DNA of 64,000 nt from NCBI GenBank assembly GCA_030620095.1, contig JAUTXW010003589.1, positions 348,501-412,500 on the forward strand, in the 5' to 3' direction. Positions 26,359 through 39,349 of this stretch are shown one piece after another; within the stretch, counting starts at the first letter, position 1; the number at the start of each line of letters is the position of its first letter. The translations under genes and the position numbers were made by a program. A model generated the notes under the pieces. It was not told where the DNA came from. It saw only the letters and a program-made list of their open reading frames with translations, and searched no databases. The stretch is from Kuschelorhynchus macadamiae (lineage: Eukaryota; Arthropoda; Insecta; Coleoptera; Curculionidae).

Positions 26359-27151
26359 TATACACTTCTCTTTTACTTTATTGGTAACATTTCGGACTTT
26401 TATTACTTATTATTAATATTACTGAGATATTTTTATCTTTTTAAAACATATGAAAAATAAGGCAACTAATAAATAATTACGAAATCGTAGTGGCTGATTC
26501 ATGATTTAACAAGAAAACTATTTTTGGGTTTTTGTCACTATTGCAAAGAAATTGAAAATACAAAACAAAAATATTTAGATTTCTTTTATTTTATATTGTA
26601 GTAGTGGCGAAAATCCCAAAAATAATATATTTTAAAGGCAACTATTGTGCTAATGTCAATATGCAGAAAATCATTCTTACTAAGAATGTAAAATTAAATA
26701 TTTTTTTTTATATTTGTTAAAAAACTCGGATAGGTCTGCAATTATTAAAGTATCAGTAAATTTCTGACAGTTCTGCAAGTGCATTTAAATCAAAAATGGC
26801 ATACTTAATTTAAGTGATGATAATATACTACGATACTTTTTTGAATGGTTTGCGTTCGCATATATGCTTCTTTAAATGCCCATGTATTAAAGCATAATTC
26901 AATTTAAGACTTAAACTGCAAGAGTTGGGCATGATTATTTAATCTAATACATTTGTTTAAAACTTAATTATCATTGCATTACTTCTCAAAAAATTCATTG
27001 GTAATGTATCAAAATATTTGAAAATGTAATGATTATATTATTTCCATTAGTATTTCAGTTACATTTTTAATTATACAAACTAAATCAAAATTTAATTTTC
27101 CGCTTTGTTGCTTTTGGAATCTTGTAATACAGCGCAGTTGTTATCTTTATT
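26359..27151. other. Spacer without a recognised feature
   Basis: AT-rich DNA, no gene found. Confidence 0.4.
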
Positions 27152-27328
27152 GTATATACATCTCCCTCTTAAAGAATGGCTGGCCATGTGATGTCGTATT
27201 TGGCGGTAAAAAAATTATCTTAACATTTTTTAACTTCAGTTTTGGGTGAGATATAGCATTATCCAAAAATAAAAGTATATTTCCGTTATACCTTTGCATT
27301 ACCGTATATACATCTCCCTCTTGAAGAA
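27152..27328. repeat. Tigger transposase fragment between 25-bp direct repeats
   Basis: 27152-27176 and 27304-27328 are 25-bp direct repeats (GTATATACATCTCCCTCTT then A/G-AAGAA). Between them lies a short piece matching the Leu-Phe-Leu-Asp-Asn-Ala to Asn-Thr-Thr-Ser-His part of the Tigger pseudogene, about 95% identical by eye to 25135-25255. This looks like a captured filler fragment rather than a transposition product. Confidence 0.65.
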
Positions 27329-28147
27329 ACATTTTCTTTTATATATTATGGACATAACACCTTTTCACCTATAGAATCATTAGAGCTTTCATAAAAAAAA
27401 TATTTTACTTATTACTGAGAAAATAATAATAATAATAGTAATTGCTTTTGCTTTGTACTTTCAATAGTGTTTATTTTAATAACTGGCGCACTAAGTCGAA
27501 TAACTATAATGTATGTTCATTAAATAGTTAAAATTGATTGACTTTCCGGGGGGGGGGGGTACAGATCGTGTGACGTATTATTTGGTCGAGGTTCAGAAAA
27601 ACGTGATCCAGCGTGACTAATAACGAGGTAGAGCGAAAAATGCGGATTTTTTTCTGACGTATTTTATAGACAACCCCATGGCATTGAATTAAACGAATTT
27701 TTTAATTACCGTTATTATTAATTATACTATTATATACTAAAATCAACTAGGGGGTATTAAAATCAGTTTTATTTTGTTGGGGGCGGTCGACCACTAAACT
27801 TTCTCAGAGGTGAAAACATAAAATTCCCAATTCTTATTCCATGCAAAAATCATTTTTTTATATTTTTTGTTCTGTTTAATTTAGAATTCAAATACTATTA
27901 AAATTATTATTATTAACACCCCAAACAACTGAGTTTTACGCACCTAATATTTATGTGTCATTATCACTCTACGATATGTAAAGAAATATAATTAGAAATG
28001 TAACTGAAGAAGTACTTGATTATTTAATTGCAAGTAATTTGTAATTAAATTTCATTATCCAATATAATTAACTTTTACTTTTAAAGTAATTTCGACCAGC
28101 TATGTCTCCTATCTTCCATGGCTTTATTATTTTATGTTTGTATATAG
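27329..28147. other. Spacer with a G-run
   Basis: No gene. A run of about ten G lies near 27550. Confidence 0.4.

Positions 28148-28217
<70 letters not shown>
28148..28217. repeat. (TA)n microsatellite
   Basis: About 70 bp of uninterrupted TA, ending directly at a non-LTR retrotransposon fragment. Confidence 0.98.
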
Positions 28218-28350
28218 CGGTCTATACTGCAGGTTTTGTGCTGAGGTAGATAAAACTACCAAGCATCTGGTCTGTAGATGTGATGCTTTAGTCAACACCA
28301 GACTGCTTTGCTTGGGTGACACCTATATCGAACCCGAGCTTGGGGTCTAA
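28218..28350 (+). pseudogene. Non-LTR retrotransposon 3' coding fragment
   Basis: About 44 codons with Cys-Arg-Phe-Cys ... Thr-Lys-His-Leu-Val-Cys-Arg-Cys-Asp-Ala-Leu ... Arg ... Leu-Gly. This is the C-terminal CCHC-type zinc motif of jockey/R1-like ORF2 proteins. It ends in a stop at 28348-28350. Only this tip is present. Confidence 0.65.
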
Positions 28351-29159
28351 TGTCTAATATCATTCCATCATATCATATCCTTAAATCGATGTACGTTCAC
28401 ATGGAAACTATTGTCCTGTTTTTGTTTGATTAAGTTTTTAAATTGCTATAAATTCAGTAACATTATATTCTTGACAGAAACTTCAGATACGGCCCTTGAT
28501 AAAATATAATTTATTTACTGCATATTCCGTCAGCGGGTGGAACACCACAAGAATTTTTAGTCACAACGAGAAAGGAACCTAACCTAACCTCACCTAACCT
28601 AAATAAAGAAATGCCATGTGTACTAGGATCAATATTTTTAGTTAAGCAGATAATGAGCAAAATAAGATAAAATTCAACAGGAATAGTAGCTTTCCGTATT
28701 TGACCCATACGGCGACAATTAATTTAAATAATCTCTTGATGAATACCGTTCTAAATTCAAGAGAATCTCATAGGTAAATTACAAACATTATAGCCTGTTA
28801 TGAGAGTCTTTTTTTTATGTTGAGATGTGAATTAGAAGTCGCCAGTGTTGATCTAAATTAAGAAAAAACATATGTATTTATTTAAGGAATTTTTTTGGAT
28901 TGGCGCATAAGACATTGTAAATCTTAACATGTTAGTATACATATTTGCCTCCGATAGCTTCAGATACAAGACATCATCAAAAATATTTTTAGGCTAAAAA
29001 ATATGTTTGGTGGTATTGTTTGGATAAAATTGTTGTAGGCATTTATCCTACATGTTAAAATGAAACATGTAATTATATTTATTTTGTTGTTGAAAAACTA
29101 AGAACCTAACCTAACCTAACTTTAGAAAATTTCAGACACAACAAATAAGCTGATTACTT
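28351..29159. other. Spacer with short telomere-like repeats
   Basis: No gene. CCTAA-type runs occur near 28573-28600 and 29102-29120 (three to four units of the insect telomere motif, imperfect in the first). Confidence 0.5.
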
Positions 29160-30130
29160 TAAAAAATCATTCCGATTTTTTCATCTATGAGCAGACCACG
29201 AAGGCTGAAGACCTGTACCATGGTTGCTTTAAATGAAGAGAGGGAAAGTTTATTGATGCGGGATTTAAAGACTTGCAGATTAAGAGAAGAGGAAAAGGTC
29301 ATTGTTGGCAACACATTCCATAATCGTGACCTTGTGAGAAACAAAGGAGCGAACAAAGTGGGATGTCCTTGGTCTTTGCAGTTGCGCGGTGAAGGGATGC
29401 ATGTGGGTCGATTCTCGTGTCTCCTTGGCAGAAATGACTAAGGAAGGCATAATATATGATAATTTATTAAAACAGAATCCGTAGAAGTATTTGTAAAATA
29501 AAGAAGGGTCGTCTATAATTCGACGATGCTCCAGTGATTCAACCTTCTTTGTGATGGTTGGATCATCAAGCAAGAAAATGGTACTTCTTTGCAAAGTTTC
29601 AATGATGTTAAAGTTTGCTGGGTTTGATTTGATAAGTCTAACAAGTTGACAGAAGAAAAGTATTTTCACGATCGGAATAGGATGAGGTGATGCCAGCGAA
29701 GATCTTTCTGAAAAGCGATATCAACTAGATTAAAGAAGTACTTAGCTTCAAGGATTTTATTATTTATTAATGGTTTGGGTATTGGGAAATAATTTGTGAG
29801 AGATGATTGTGTCTCAGTGTCGATAAATTGTACAAAATTCTGTGCTTCCCATTCTACGATTTTACTGAAGTACTCGGTCGATTTCAGTCTTGGAAATAAG
29901 TTTGGAAATTTGTATATAGTAATACAGTGTACTATCATCATTATATCTATGAATAAATCAACACTTCATAAATAGTTCTGTTGAAAAGAAAACTGGCATT
30001 CCAAGTACAAAGTTTTGGGAAGACAATAGGGAGGTAGCTTGTTAAGAACTGTGGCGTATCAGACTTGATCAAATGCTTTGTATATGTCGAGGGCAAACTA
30101 ATTTGGTATATACAGTTTCCCCCACTTTTA
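29160..30130 (-). pseudogene. Non-LTR retrotransposon reverse transcriptase relic
   Basis: On the minus strand, degenerate RT sequence runs from 30130 with Ala-Leu-Asp-Ile-Tyr-Lys-Ala-Phe-Asp-Gln-Val, then a Leu-Pro-Pro-Tyr part. A later piece has Phe-Gln-Lys-Asp-Leu-Arg-Trp-His. The C-terminus has Ser-Leu-Glu-His-Arg-Arg ... Phe-Tyr-Lys-Tyr ... Arg-Leu-Trp-Asn-Val-Leu-Pro ... Phe-Lys-Ser-Arg-Ile-Asn-Lys. The order matches the 3' half of a CR1/jockey-type ORF2. The central Asp-Asp motif was not found and is probably deleted. Confidence 0.65.
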
Positions 30131-33100
30131 ACGAACATATTTTTTAATGAATTCTGCATATTATTAAATTTTTTCAATTTATTAAAATTACTAAATATAT
30201 ATTATTTATATATCACATTATGAATCAATTTTTTTTCGGAGGTATGGAGTTTTAAAAAGTGTTACTTTCAATTTTAACACCCTATAGGTCTCAAACAGTT
30301 TTCCTTAGAGCAAAATGTATTTCCCTATCCTGTGTTTCATTTATCTGTCTTTTGACATTAATTTCCGGTTTAACAGGAAGTCAGAACTCTTGTCACTTCC
30401 GATTAAATCGGAAGTTGGTGCCAGAAGACAGCTAATATAAAATTATAATAGGAAAGTTGAAACAGTTTAGCTTTTAATTTTAAAATTAAAATTGCAAAAG
30501 GGAATATTTTTAAACCTTAATAAATTGAAAACAAATTAACTTAGGGCACTAGTTAAATAAAAATGTTTGGAAATTTTATTAAGATCAAAAAATTAATAAA
30601 GTAGATTTTAAAAAGTACATTATTTCAATGATAATGGAAATGAACCAACCTGTAAATACAAAAATCTTTTAGAGTTATTATATTTAATTCATTTATCTCT
30701 TTAAATGAAAACCGAAAAAAAATAATAAAAAGCAAAATGACGATTTTTCATTTTTTACGAATATCTTCGGAAGTAGTCGGAAACTTTGCCATCGTAATCG
30801 AATATGTAACATTCCGCATATACTACATATATTTTCTGCTTTATCTGAATTAATAAAACAAATTAAAATTTCACGTCACAGTCTATTTTGAAAAATCTGT
30901 AATACCCGTTAGAATTATCGTTCAATTTGTTTACGAAATAATACTAATTTGATAATTTTGGTGTAGAAAAGGATATATAACCTATATCACTGCGCATTTT
31001 AAAAAATATTTACAAGCATCGAACTTTTTTGGGGATTAAACACGGTTTCTTTCGTCACTGTTTAAAAATTAAATATTGCATGAAAACCTGCTCCGTTATG
31101 ATAAATTATCAACTATAAAATAGCATTTTAATTATTTAAGCTTTAAAGAAGAAATAAAACAAAATAAAAAAAATATTTTTAATATCTTCTCCAGCACTGG
31201 GAGACAGGAATTGATTAACAGTCTGTTGTAATCTGGATTCTTTTTTTGCTAATTAACTACGAATATTTTAAATTTAAGGTGGTGACTAATTAATACAGAA
31301 CAGTTTATACAAATTAAGTCCTCTATAATTTCTAACTCAACGGTGAAAATAATCGCGCAAAAAATGTACATTCTGTATATGAACTTAAATAATGTAAAAT
31401 AATTTTTTATCTAAATACTCTACAGATCAAATTTTATTATTTAAAAGCTAACATATTTGCATTGTTAACTGCATGTTGCAGTTAACAATGTCTGGACCGC
31501 CATAGCTCGAAAGTGCCTGGCAGCAGCCTCTTTTTTTTGCGAAAATAATATAACTAAACCATAGTCGAATAGACCATCACAAAAAATTCCCTTTGTCTCA
31601 TATGCAATTCACATTCTCAATACAAGATTTATATAATAAAAGTTTTTGAATGCTAAATCATAAATTAGAAATTTGCCAAATAATTCAAATTCTCCTTGCA
31701 ATTTCTATGCTTTATCGTCCATTTCATTACTTCCTTTAGCATGTTCGATAATTTTCCGTAGCAGACGGCACCTGGCTTCAATATTCCAATATCCACTGCT
31801 AATTTTTCAGGCTTTCTTTCCCTTGTCAATTAGATATAGATCAATAGATATTTAACGTTTTATAGAAACATTTTTTTCTACAAGTAGGGCTCTAATTTTT
31901 GTTTGTTTGCAGTTTGTTGAAATTAGTTATTAATTTAATAAGTTAATTTTTATACTCGAGCGACGTGATTGTAGAATAAAAATATATAAGGTTTTTGTTT
32001 CGGAAAAAATATTTTGAAAAATACAGATTAAAAAATCTTGGTGTTTGGGATTGGATCCTGTTAAATTGGAATTACTATAATATCTGACGTTTCACATTCT
32101 TATTATTTTTTTGCGCCTTCTATATTACATGATACACATTCAATATTGCGGCTGCTATTGAATATTCTAATGAAGCTTTTATGTAACAGATCTTACAATA
32201 TTCTTATATGTCAAGACAAAAATTGGTAAACGTTAACCATAAAAAAATATGTAAGATATAAGTTTGTTAGACTCTCAAATATAATAAATGATCTTGTAAA
32301 AACAAAGATATTAAAGACCTTAGTTGACTTTTCTGACTTGGATGACCAAACAACACGAAAACATCTGTTAAATCTTAAAGTTAACTCGATGAAATTGCCG
32401 TGAGAATAATTGAAAGTTTTGTTTTGCTTTGTGGTTAACTACTTTCGTGCGGGAAAGTTTTGAAATTGTTAGTGAAGTCTTATGTTGTTTCTTTATCTAA
32501 CAAGAAATAAAGGAGGCATAATATCAAGTAGATTTGGCACTAAGTTTTATCAACTAAATTATAAGATAATTATTCATAATTTGTTAGACAAACTGTATAA
32601 TAATATTTAAAATAAGTTGTATGGGTTATTAAGCTATAACGTCTTTGAATTTTCGAGCTTTCGGGAAATAAATAATGAATAAAACTTTAATTCCTTTCAA
32701 TTGCAGAGTTTTTCTAAGGACAATAAAAAATGTAAATATGCTTTTTAAATTGCTATGCTTTAACTTGTTGGGCATTTTATGGTTAAACAGTATTTGAGGA
32801 AAATATTACTTCAATACTATCTTGCTCTGTGATAATTAGTTGTGATAATTTGCTTGAACACTCATTTTGTTCCTTATTTTATTAGGTTTCGAAAGACGAC
32901 AAATATCAGGGACCTAATCACTGCGAATGCCTTAAAAAATCATTTGTTCATTTCATTGTTATTTTGGTCGTTACCACAACCACTACCCACTTTCGGCATG
33001 ATCCTAACGAATTAAATATGACAGAAAAACATTTTTACCAAACAATAATTGTAAAAGTTTGTAATATTCCTTGGATCTTACATATATAGAACAACAACGA

Positions 33101-33377
33101 ACATAATAAAATAATATATAAAACATCCCACATTTAGATGATTCAAAAGCATTGGTAACCGTAACTTGTAAATTAGTGAATTATGGGGCAATCTACGGTT
33201 TTTTATATTAGTTTTCTATATTTATCATAATTAACTCTTTTTATTTACTGCACTACAGTTTTTTTAAACTGCACTAAATCTTTTCTTGTGGAATATATCG
33301 GATGTTTTAAAATTATAATTTCTGGCGCTAAGACAACTTCTTGGGAACTTATAACCCAATAATTAGTTAATCTTTCA

Positions 33378-33380
<3 letters not shown>
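30131..33380. other. Long AT-rich stretch without a gene
   Basis: No supported frame. It contains palindromes at 30395-30415 (ACTTCCGATT arms) and 31460-31490 (14-bp perfect arms), and one copy of an interspersed repeat at about 32390-32490. Confidence 0.45.
32390..32490. repeat. Interspersed repeat copy 1
   Basis: Shares the pattern GAG-AATTGAAAGTTTTG-TTTGCTTTG ... GAAAGTTTTGAAATTGTTAGTGAAGTCTTAT, with small gaps, with 37040-37150 and 40130-40270. No internal promoter box is recognised. Confidence 0.4.

Positions 33381-33426
<46 letters not shown>
33381..33426. repeat. (TA)n microsatellite
   Basis: About 46 bp of TA dinucleotides. Confidence 0.98.
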
Positions 33427-33429
<3 letters not shown>

Positions 33430-35038
33430 TATTTTCCCATGCGAGTTGTATAAATTTATATAAATAACAATTAAATAGTTCTCCAATAACAACGAAGGAA
33501 TTTCTTTTCAAAGAAAAATATTAATAATTAATATGTTTTAACAAATTGGTTTTTTAATTTTAAGCATTATTAAAACTTTAATTTGTGTTATTTTATTTGT
33601 CATTATCTTAATGACATGTTATCAAATTTTATATTACACTAAAAAAATATATAAAAATTCTCAAGTATAAATATAACTCTTCTCTTTTTAAATGAGAATG
33701 TATATCTTAATAACCATTACAGTAATCAAGTGCTATTAAATTAGATCTTGTAGAAATGTTCGTATTTTTCACATTTGATGCTTCAAAGTTCTTGCAGTTG
33801 TTTTGTTTTTTCTAGACGTCGTGATGGCAACGGCGCGGTTTTCATTTTAACCGTAAATATATAATTAGGTTTTATTATTTCAAAGAATTGTTTCTTTAAC
33901 AAAATTTTGTTAACCCTGTTGGCTCAAGAGAAAAGGTTGATCAGAATATTTTCAGCTGTACATGGTAACATTAGGAGCATGAAAAAGGCGGCTGAAAGCA
34001 AAAGAAAAATATTTCAAAGGCGTTTGACTTTTCAATAATTAGTTAAGCACGTCTAGTTTTTTTAATTCTCTAGTATGTAAATACACTTTTTCCGGACTAT
34101 ATAGGTTAGCTCCAGGGATTTAAAGCAGTTCCTAAAAAACCAATATATTTTTATAAAGCGGGTAAAAAAAACGATGTAATTGTTCAATTTTTTTATCTCT
34201 AAATATAAAAACAATTTTTTACTATACAACACTCAACTTTTTTCAAAAATGTAAAAGAGAGCAAATTTATTTTTTATACTGCATATGAAAGCTTTTTTCC
34301 TGCAAGGCGGTAAGAAAGCTACCTAAAACAAAACTAATACATTTTTAAAATTTTGGCAGTCGCCAAGTTGGTTTTATTTTATTTACGTATGATCCAATTT
34401 TTTTAATATCAGATACTATTAATATTTTTAGAAAACGTCAAAACTTTTCAAATATCTAATATTTTTGCATATAAGCCCTAACTTATGAAAATTTATGAAG
34501 AAATACATTTTTTAATATAAAAACACATCGATTTTTTTTAATTTTTAATTTGTGTTGATATTCCTGTTATTTAAGCGCATAAATCATCCATAATATACTG
34601 TGCAATTACACAACATTAAAATATATTATTAAAAATAAATTTTAACTTGTTTATAGGATCATAATCAGCGCTTTGGGAATATTTTATAAAGTTGCAGATT
34701 TTGCAGATTTTATAATTGTTTAACAAGAGGTATACCTCTCGTCTGTAATATTTAAACATAATTAACAATATTTTCATGTGTTAGATTTAAATGTTCCAGC
34801 TACCTTTATTATGATTATTCATGGCTCAAACTAATATAAGTTACCCCTCTTGCCGAGCGTAGCCACAATATCTATATGGGTTGAAGATCATGCAATTAAT
34901 ATTGCCCAAATCAAACCTTAACTTTGGTTTAGATTTTTAGTATTTGAACAAGAAATGACCATTAGCTAGCAAAATTCTATAATTTTTTAAGTAGCATAAG
35001 GAGTTGTATTTAATTTTCCTGACATCTTCGAAAAAGGT
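33427..35038. other. AT-rich stretch without a gene
   Basis: Nothing recognisable was found in this stretch. Confidence 0.4.
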
Positions 35039-35044
35039 TTACAG

Positions 35045-35191
35045 GAGGCATCAAAACTTCGAGAACCTACACACGTTGGACGATATTATAACCAAAGGAC
35101 TAACCATTCTACAGCAGCCAGAAATGGCTTCATAAAAAGACTTTATAATAGAGTTGTTGTTTCAGAGCATCTTAGGGTAGAAAATGTATAA
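35045..35191 (+). other. Possible terminal exon of unknown gene
   Basis: An open stretch of about 48 codons follows a plausible splice acceptor (a TTTTCCTGAC tract, then TTTACAG at 35044). It has protein-like composition (Arg-Glu-Pro-Thr-His-Val-Gly-Arg-Tyr-Tyr-Asn-Gln ... Ala-Ala-Arg-Asn-Gly-Phe ... Arg-Leu-Tyr-Asn-Arg) and a TAA at 35189-35191. It stands out from the surrounding DNA by its charged, balanced codon content. No family is recognised, and it could be a transposon remnant. Confidence 0.3.
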
Positions 35192-37039
35192 TATTAATAC
35201 TTTCCAGACTAAGAAATTTTTAAATATGTTTTGCTCAGACTCTTAAGTTGAATTAATTATTTAAACATAATATACACTCAAGAACCTTGGCCTTAGTTGC
35301 AACTGTTATAACTAAGAATTTTTCCTGTTATAAATAGCGACTCGATTTTCAATAGCTTCAGATTTTAATTAAGTCTGAAATAACCTCCCCTAGTTATCTA
35401 CGGTGTTAGCTATAAGCGCGAAGCGAACTCAGATAACAACACTTATCCCTATAAAATCCAACTTAAGCCTGCTATCTAAACCAAATAACTCAACCTAGTA
35501 TTTATTATTCTTAAAGCTCAAAGCAAGGAGGTAAATTGTACTGACTTATTGAACAATATAAATAACATCTAATGTTTTCTAAAGTCGAATGTTTCTCTCT
35601 ACACCTAATCCAGAGCGGTGTACCCTAGGAACACGCTGGAAGCTTATAGAAAAAGAAATTATTACGTGACAATATATAAAAAAAATCTGTAGAATTATTG
35701 TTTCGCAGAAATTTTAATGAGTATTACTATATCAAAATTATAAAATAATCATGACCACGTCACCTTTTGATATAGTAGTCATGGAGCCCAAGACCAACTG
35801 TCTATTCATTTTGCGTCTGATGAGTATATATAGTTAATTATGACATTCTGATATCGCTCCTAGATTATGATACTCTGAGTCCAGGTAGTGCAATACTGGT
35901 AGAGGGGGAATTTCAAATAAATGAAGTCTATGTGCACTGTTCACTGCTTGTCTGATATTTAGGGTAGATATTGGTTCATTTCAATATTTTCAAAATAGGG
36001 GTGAGGCTTAACCAAAGTTTTTTAATTTTTGCGTCAATGATTTAAATTTAATGTTCCTTCGCTTGAATGCAGTAAAAGCATATTTTTGTTGAAAAAAAGG
36101 GTTGTTATGTACAGAATAGTCTCTCAAGCCAACATTTATTAAGTACCTATGTCAGGCACACGTGTTTTACAAGTTTAACACTCAACAATTACTCGGCAAA
36201 GAAAAAATAATATATTGAAACAATAGTTACATAAGACCTGAATTTACAGAACGAGCGCTAGGTTTGAGATTGAGGTAAAATTTCTTATGAAACGAATATT
36301 TTATACTAATTTTTTATTTTGAGCATATTTACTGTTGAATATTTTCAAGTTTTTCATTTTGAGACGTGACCGGTTTCAAATTCTAGGTGACTATGACTTA
36401 GTATTGCCAACTTTGTAGAGAAAAATAAAAGTAGTGTCGAAAAGAGAGCCTGTACTGACTATCAAAAAGAAGAAAATAATCAAAATTGGAAAAAGAAAAT
36501 CAGAAGTCCGATATAGTCTCTGCTGCGTCATTATAAAGCATCGTTTTTGGGTCTATTTTAAGTCTGAACATATTTTATTGTACTGTCTATTATACAGGAT
36601 GTTTCAATTACTCGTGTAAATTTGTGTCTCAGTTTTCTTAAGAACTGTAGCTTATTTAACCTAAGATTCTTACTTATTTTTTGTCACCATTTATTATTCA
36701 CTAGGGTCATTCCTTAAGACGTTTTACCGATTTTGAAGTTTGACAGAGCATTTTTAAATAAATTAAGACCAAGTATAAACAAGGAAAAAGAACAAGTTAC
36801 AAACGTATTAATTTGACTCACGTTTTATTATTTCTAGCAAGTAGTTGTAATTTTAGAGATAAAACAAAATAAACCATTATCGAATTACCCCGTTCAAGTT
36901 TAATCTTTGAAACGATTCAGACTTCGATGTCAATTTTTATTTAATTTAAACGTTAATTAAAATCTGAAGACAAAAAGCCAATAACGCGCAAATTTCCTCT
37001 TTTTGCAGGGTAAAGTTCCTTGTAAAATCCCAGAGGTAA
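35192..37039. other. AT-rich stretch without a gene
   Basis: No supported frame. A TATACAGGATGTTTCAATTA at 36592-36611 resembles a transposon end, but no partner was found. Confidence 0.4.
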
Positions 37040-37150
37040 CTACAGGAAACGGTCCTGAGAGTAATTGAAACTTTTCCTTTGCTCCAGTCTTAAGAACGTT
37101 TGTGTAAGAAAGTTCTAACATTCTCACTAACGTCTTTTAATATGTCAGGG
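37040..37150. repeat. Interspersed repeat copy 2
   Basis: Same repeat as 32390-32490 and 40130-40270, with GAGAGTAATTGAAACTTTT-CTTTGCT at its core. Confidence 0.4.
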
Positions 37151-37699
37151 ATATTAGTTAGTTCAAAACAATTTTTTTAATTCTCTCTATTCTGAAAATA
37201 TCACCTGGTTAATTTTAAAATCTAAAAGATAGTAAATAAGTAACTAAAAGTATTATATTACGTTTTAAACATAAGACCTAAAGTTGGGTAACTAAAGAAA
37301 GCTCATAAAAATCGACATTAATATTCGGATACATTAATTTTGTTAGTTAGAAGTGTCATACCTTTACAAAACAGTGTACAACATTTGGGCCTAACAATGG
37401 ACAGCTAACAGCTCTTAGATTTACTTTAGACTGTTTTATTTCAAACCAACTTTACAACTTTATTACATGGAATGTAACATATAACAATAATATAAATTTA
37501 TTGACAAGCACCTCTTCATTCATACTTCATACTGATTTTTATATATTAACATATTTTTTAATTATATTTTTGTTTGCTGCACTCGCCCAGTTTTTAACAA
37601 ATAATAGAATTTACCTAATAATAACTATAATATTAGCCACAGCCTCTCAAGTGTCCGCCCGCGCATGCTTCCTGCATTCTGAGCCCCCTGGTGTCCGCT

Positions 37700-38075
37700 G
37701 TATAACTATAACATATTGATATTGTTTTTGTTTGTTTTTGTTCTCACACTTCATTCTTAATATTTACTTTTTAATAATAACATCAGTTTTAATGCTCATT
37801 ATTATTTATAAATTATTAATCTCGTTGATATTTCAATTTTCTAAGGGCTGCATTACACTGACTCGGAAAGCGTCTGAGTCTGTGCAACGGTTATTAAAAT
37901 CGCTATGCAGACCCTGTTTGCCTATAAACATGACATTTAATTTTTTATATTCTAATATTTTGTTAAATTTTTACATTCCAATATTTTGTATTTCAATTTA
38001 TTTCTAATATTCTGTATTTCAATTATTTGTATGTCTTATAAGGCAAATAAAAAGTTTTGAATTTGAATAATATAA
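37700..38075 (+). mobile_element. 3' tail of a + strand non-LTR element (probable)
   Basis: Ends in a TCTTATAAGGCAAATAAAAAGT then TTTGAATTTGAATAA-type tail (38033-38070), as at 3' ends of CR1/L2-like elements. The sequence before it has no clear ORF. Confidence 0.4.
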
Positions 38076-38134
38076 TATATAATTTAAAACTAAGTTGAAA
38101 TAAATATTTTTAAAAAATCTATTCATTTTTATTT

Positions 38135-39228
38135 TTATAAAAAATGCATTTTTAATTGTTTTTTAAATATTGATAATTTTGTTTTAAGTCTTATACTCTC
38201 TCGTAAGTTATTATATATTTTTAAATTTGATTTTTTCCCAAAGTTACTTTTTACTGTAATAGTCTGTAGTTGTAAGCAATGTCTTGTATCGTGGTTATGT
38301 AAAGTATTAGATTTTTTAAATATAATATTTGATTTTTTTCCATTATTAATAATACAGTGTATTAAAAAGCAAATTTTTAAATTATAAATAATTTGTAGGT
38401 TTAAAAATCCTTTAGGTTTATATAGGTTAATAGAAGGTTCCAAATATGGTAGTTTATAAATACATTTTAGAGTTTTATTTTGCAATTTTTTTAAAGGTTT
38501 AAGATTTGACGAACAAGCAGATCACAAATTGAAATTAAATATTGGAATTTAGAATATATTTAAGAATAATATATGTTTCTTAAGAATTTTAATGGTACGA
38601 AATATCTTGCTTTGTATAATACTCCTATTAATGGAGTTATAGCGGTTCTTATACTCTGAATATGATTTTTCCAACTTAAGTTTTCATCTATAATTAATCC
38701 TAAAAATTTTGTTGTATTCGAATATTTAATTTTGTTATTGTTTATTACTATTGTGGAAATACCAGGATTTATCTTTGTTTTACTTATTAACATAAAAGAA
38801 GATTTACTAAAATTTAATGAAAGTTTGTGAGATTTAAGCCAGGAGCAAATTAATTGTAGATCATGTTTTATATCAAAAAATAATTCATTTAAATTATCAG
38901 CAAAATAAATAATTGTTGTGTCATCGGCAAACAATTGAATATTGCCTTTTAAATTTAATTTAGAAACTGAATTTATATAAATTAAAAATAAAAGCGGCCC
39001 CAATATTGATCCCTGTGGTACTCCACAAACTATTTCTTTTTGATTACTGATTGCATTATTTATTTGTACAAACTGTTTGCGCTTACTTAGATAATTGTTA
39101 AGTAAATTATATATATTGCCCCTTATTCCAATATTATATAATTTTCGTAAAAGAATATGATGATCTACTGTATCAAATGCCTTACACAGATCTATGGATA
39201 GTGAACAGCATTTTTTTATTATCATCAA
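38135..39228 (-). pseudogene. Non-LTR retrotransposon reverse transcriptase (CR1/jockey-like)
   Basis: The upstream frame (38560-39228, 222 codons) contains Ser-Ile-Asp-Leu-Cys-Lys-Ala-Phe-Asp-Thr-Val-Asp-His near its start and Gly-Val-Pro-Gln-Gly-Ser-Ile-Leu-Gly-Pro-Leu-Leu-Phe. It also contains the catalytic Phe-Ala-Asp-Asp-Thr and Lys-Phe-Leu-Gly-Leu-Ile-Ile-Asp-Glu: RT motifs 3 to 7 in order. A second frame (38135-38485) holds the thumb and C-terminal tail (His-Asp-Thr-Arg ... Lys-Lys-Gln-Leu-Lys). The frames are separated by about 75 bases with a shift. The 5' part of ORF2 (endonuclease) is missing, a typical 5' truncation. Little decay otherwise, so it is fairly young. Confidence 0.85.
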
Positions 39229-39349
39229 CTTTTATTTATATATCTGTTATGACATCCATAACAGCTGTTTCCGTATCCCTATCCGTATTTAATCTATCAT
39301 TAATAATTTTTTCTGGTGTTTTAGAAAATACTGGTAATATAGATATTGG

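Noticed and set aside
37501..38007. Two hydrophobic + strand frames
   Set aside because: Phe/Ile/Leu-rich translation of T-rich DNA before a non-LTR 3' tail; no family or conserved pattern.
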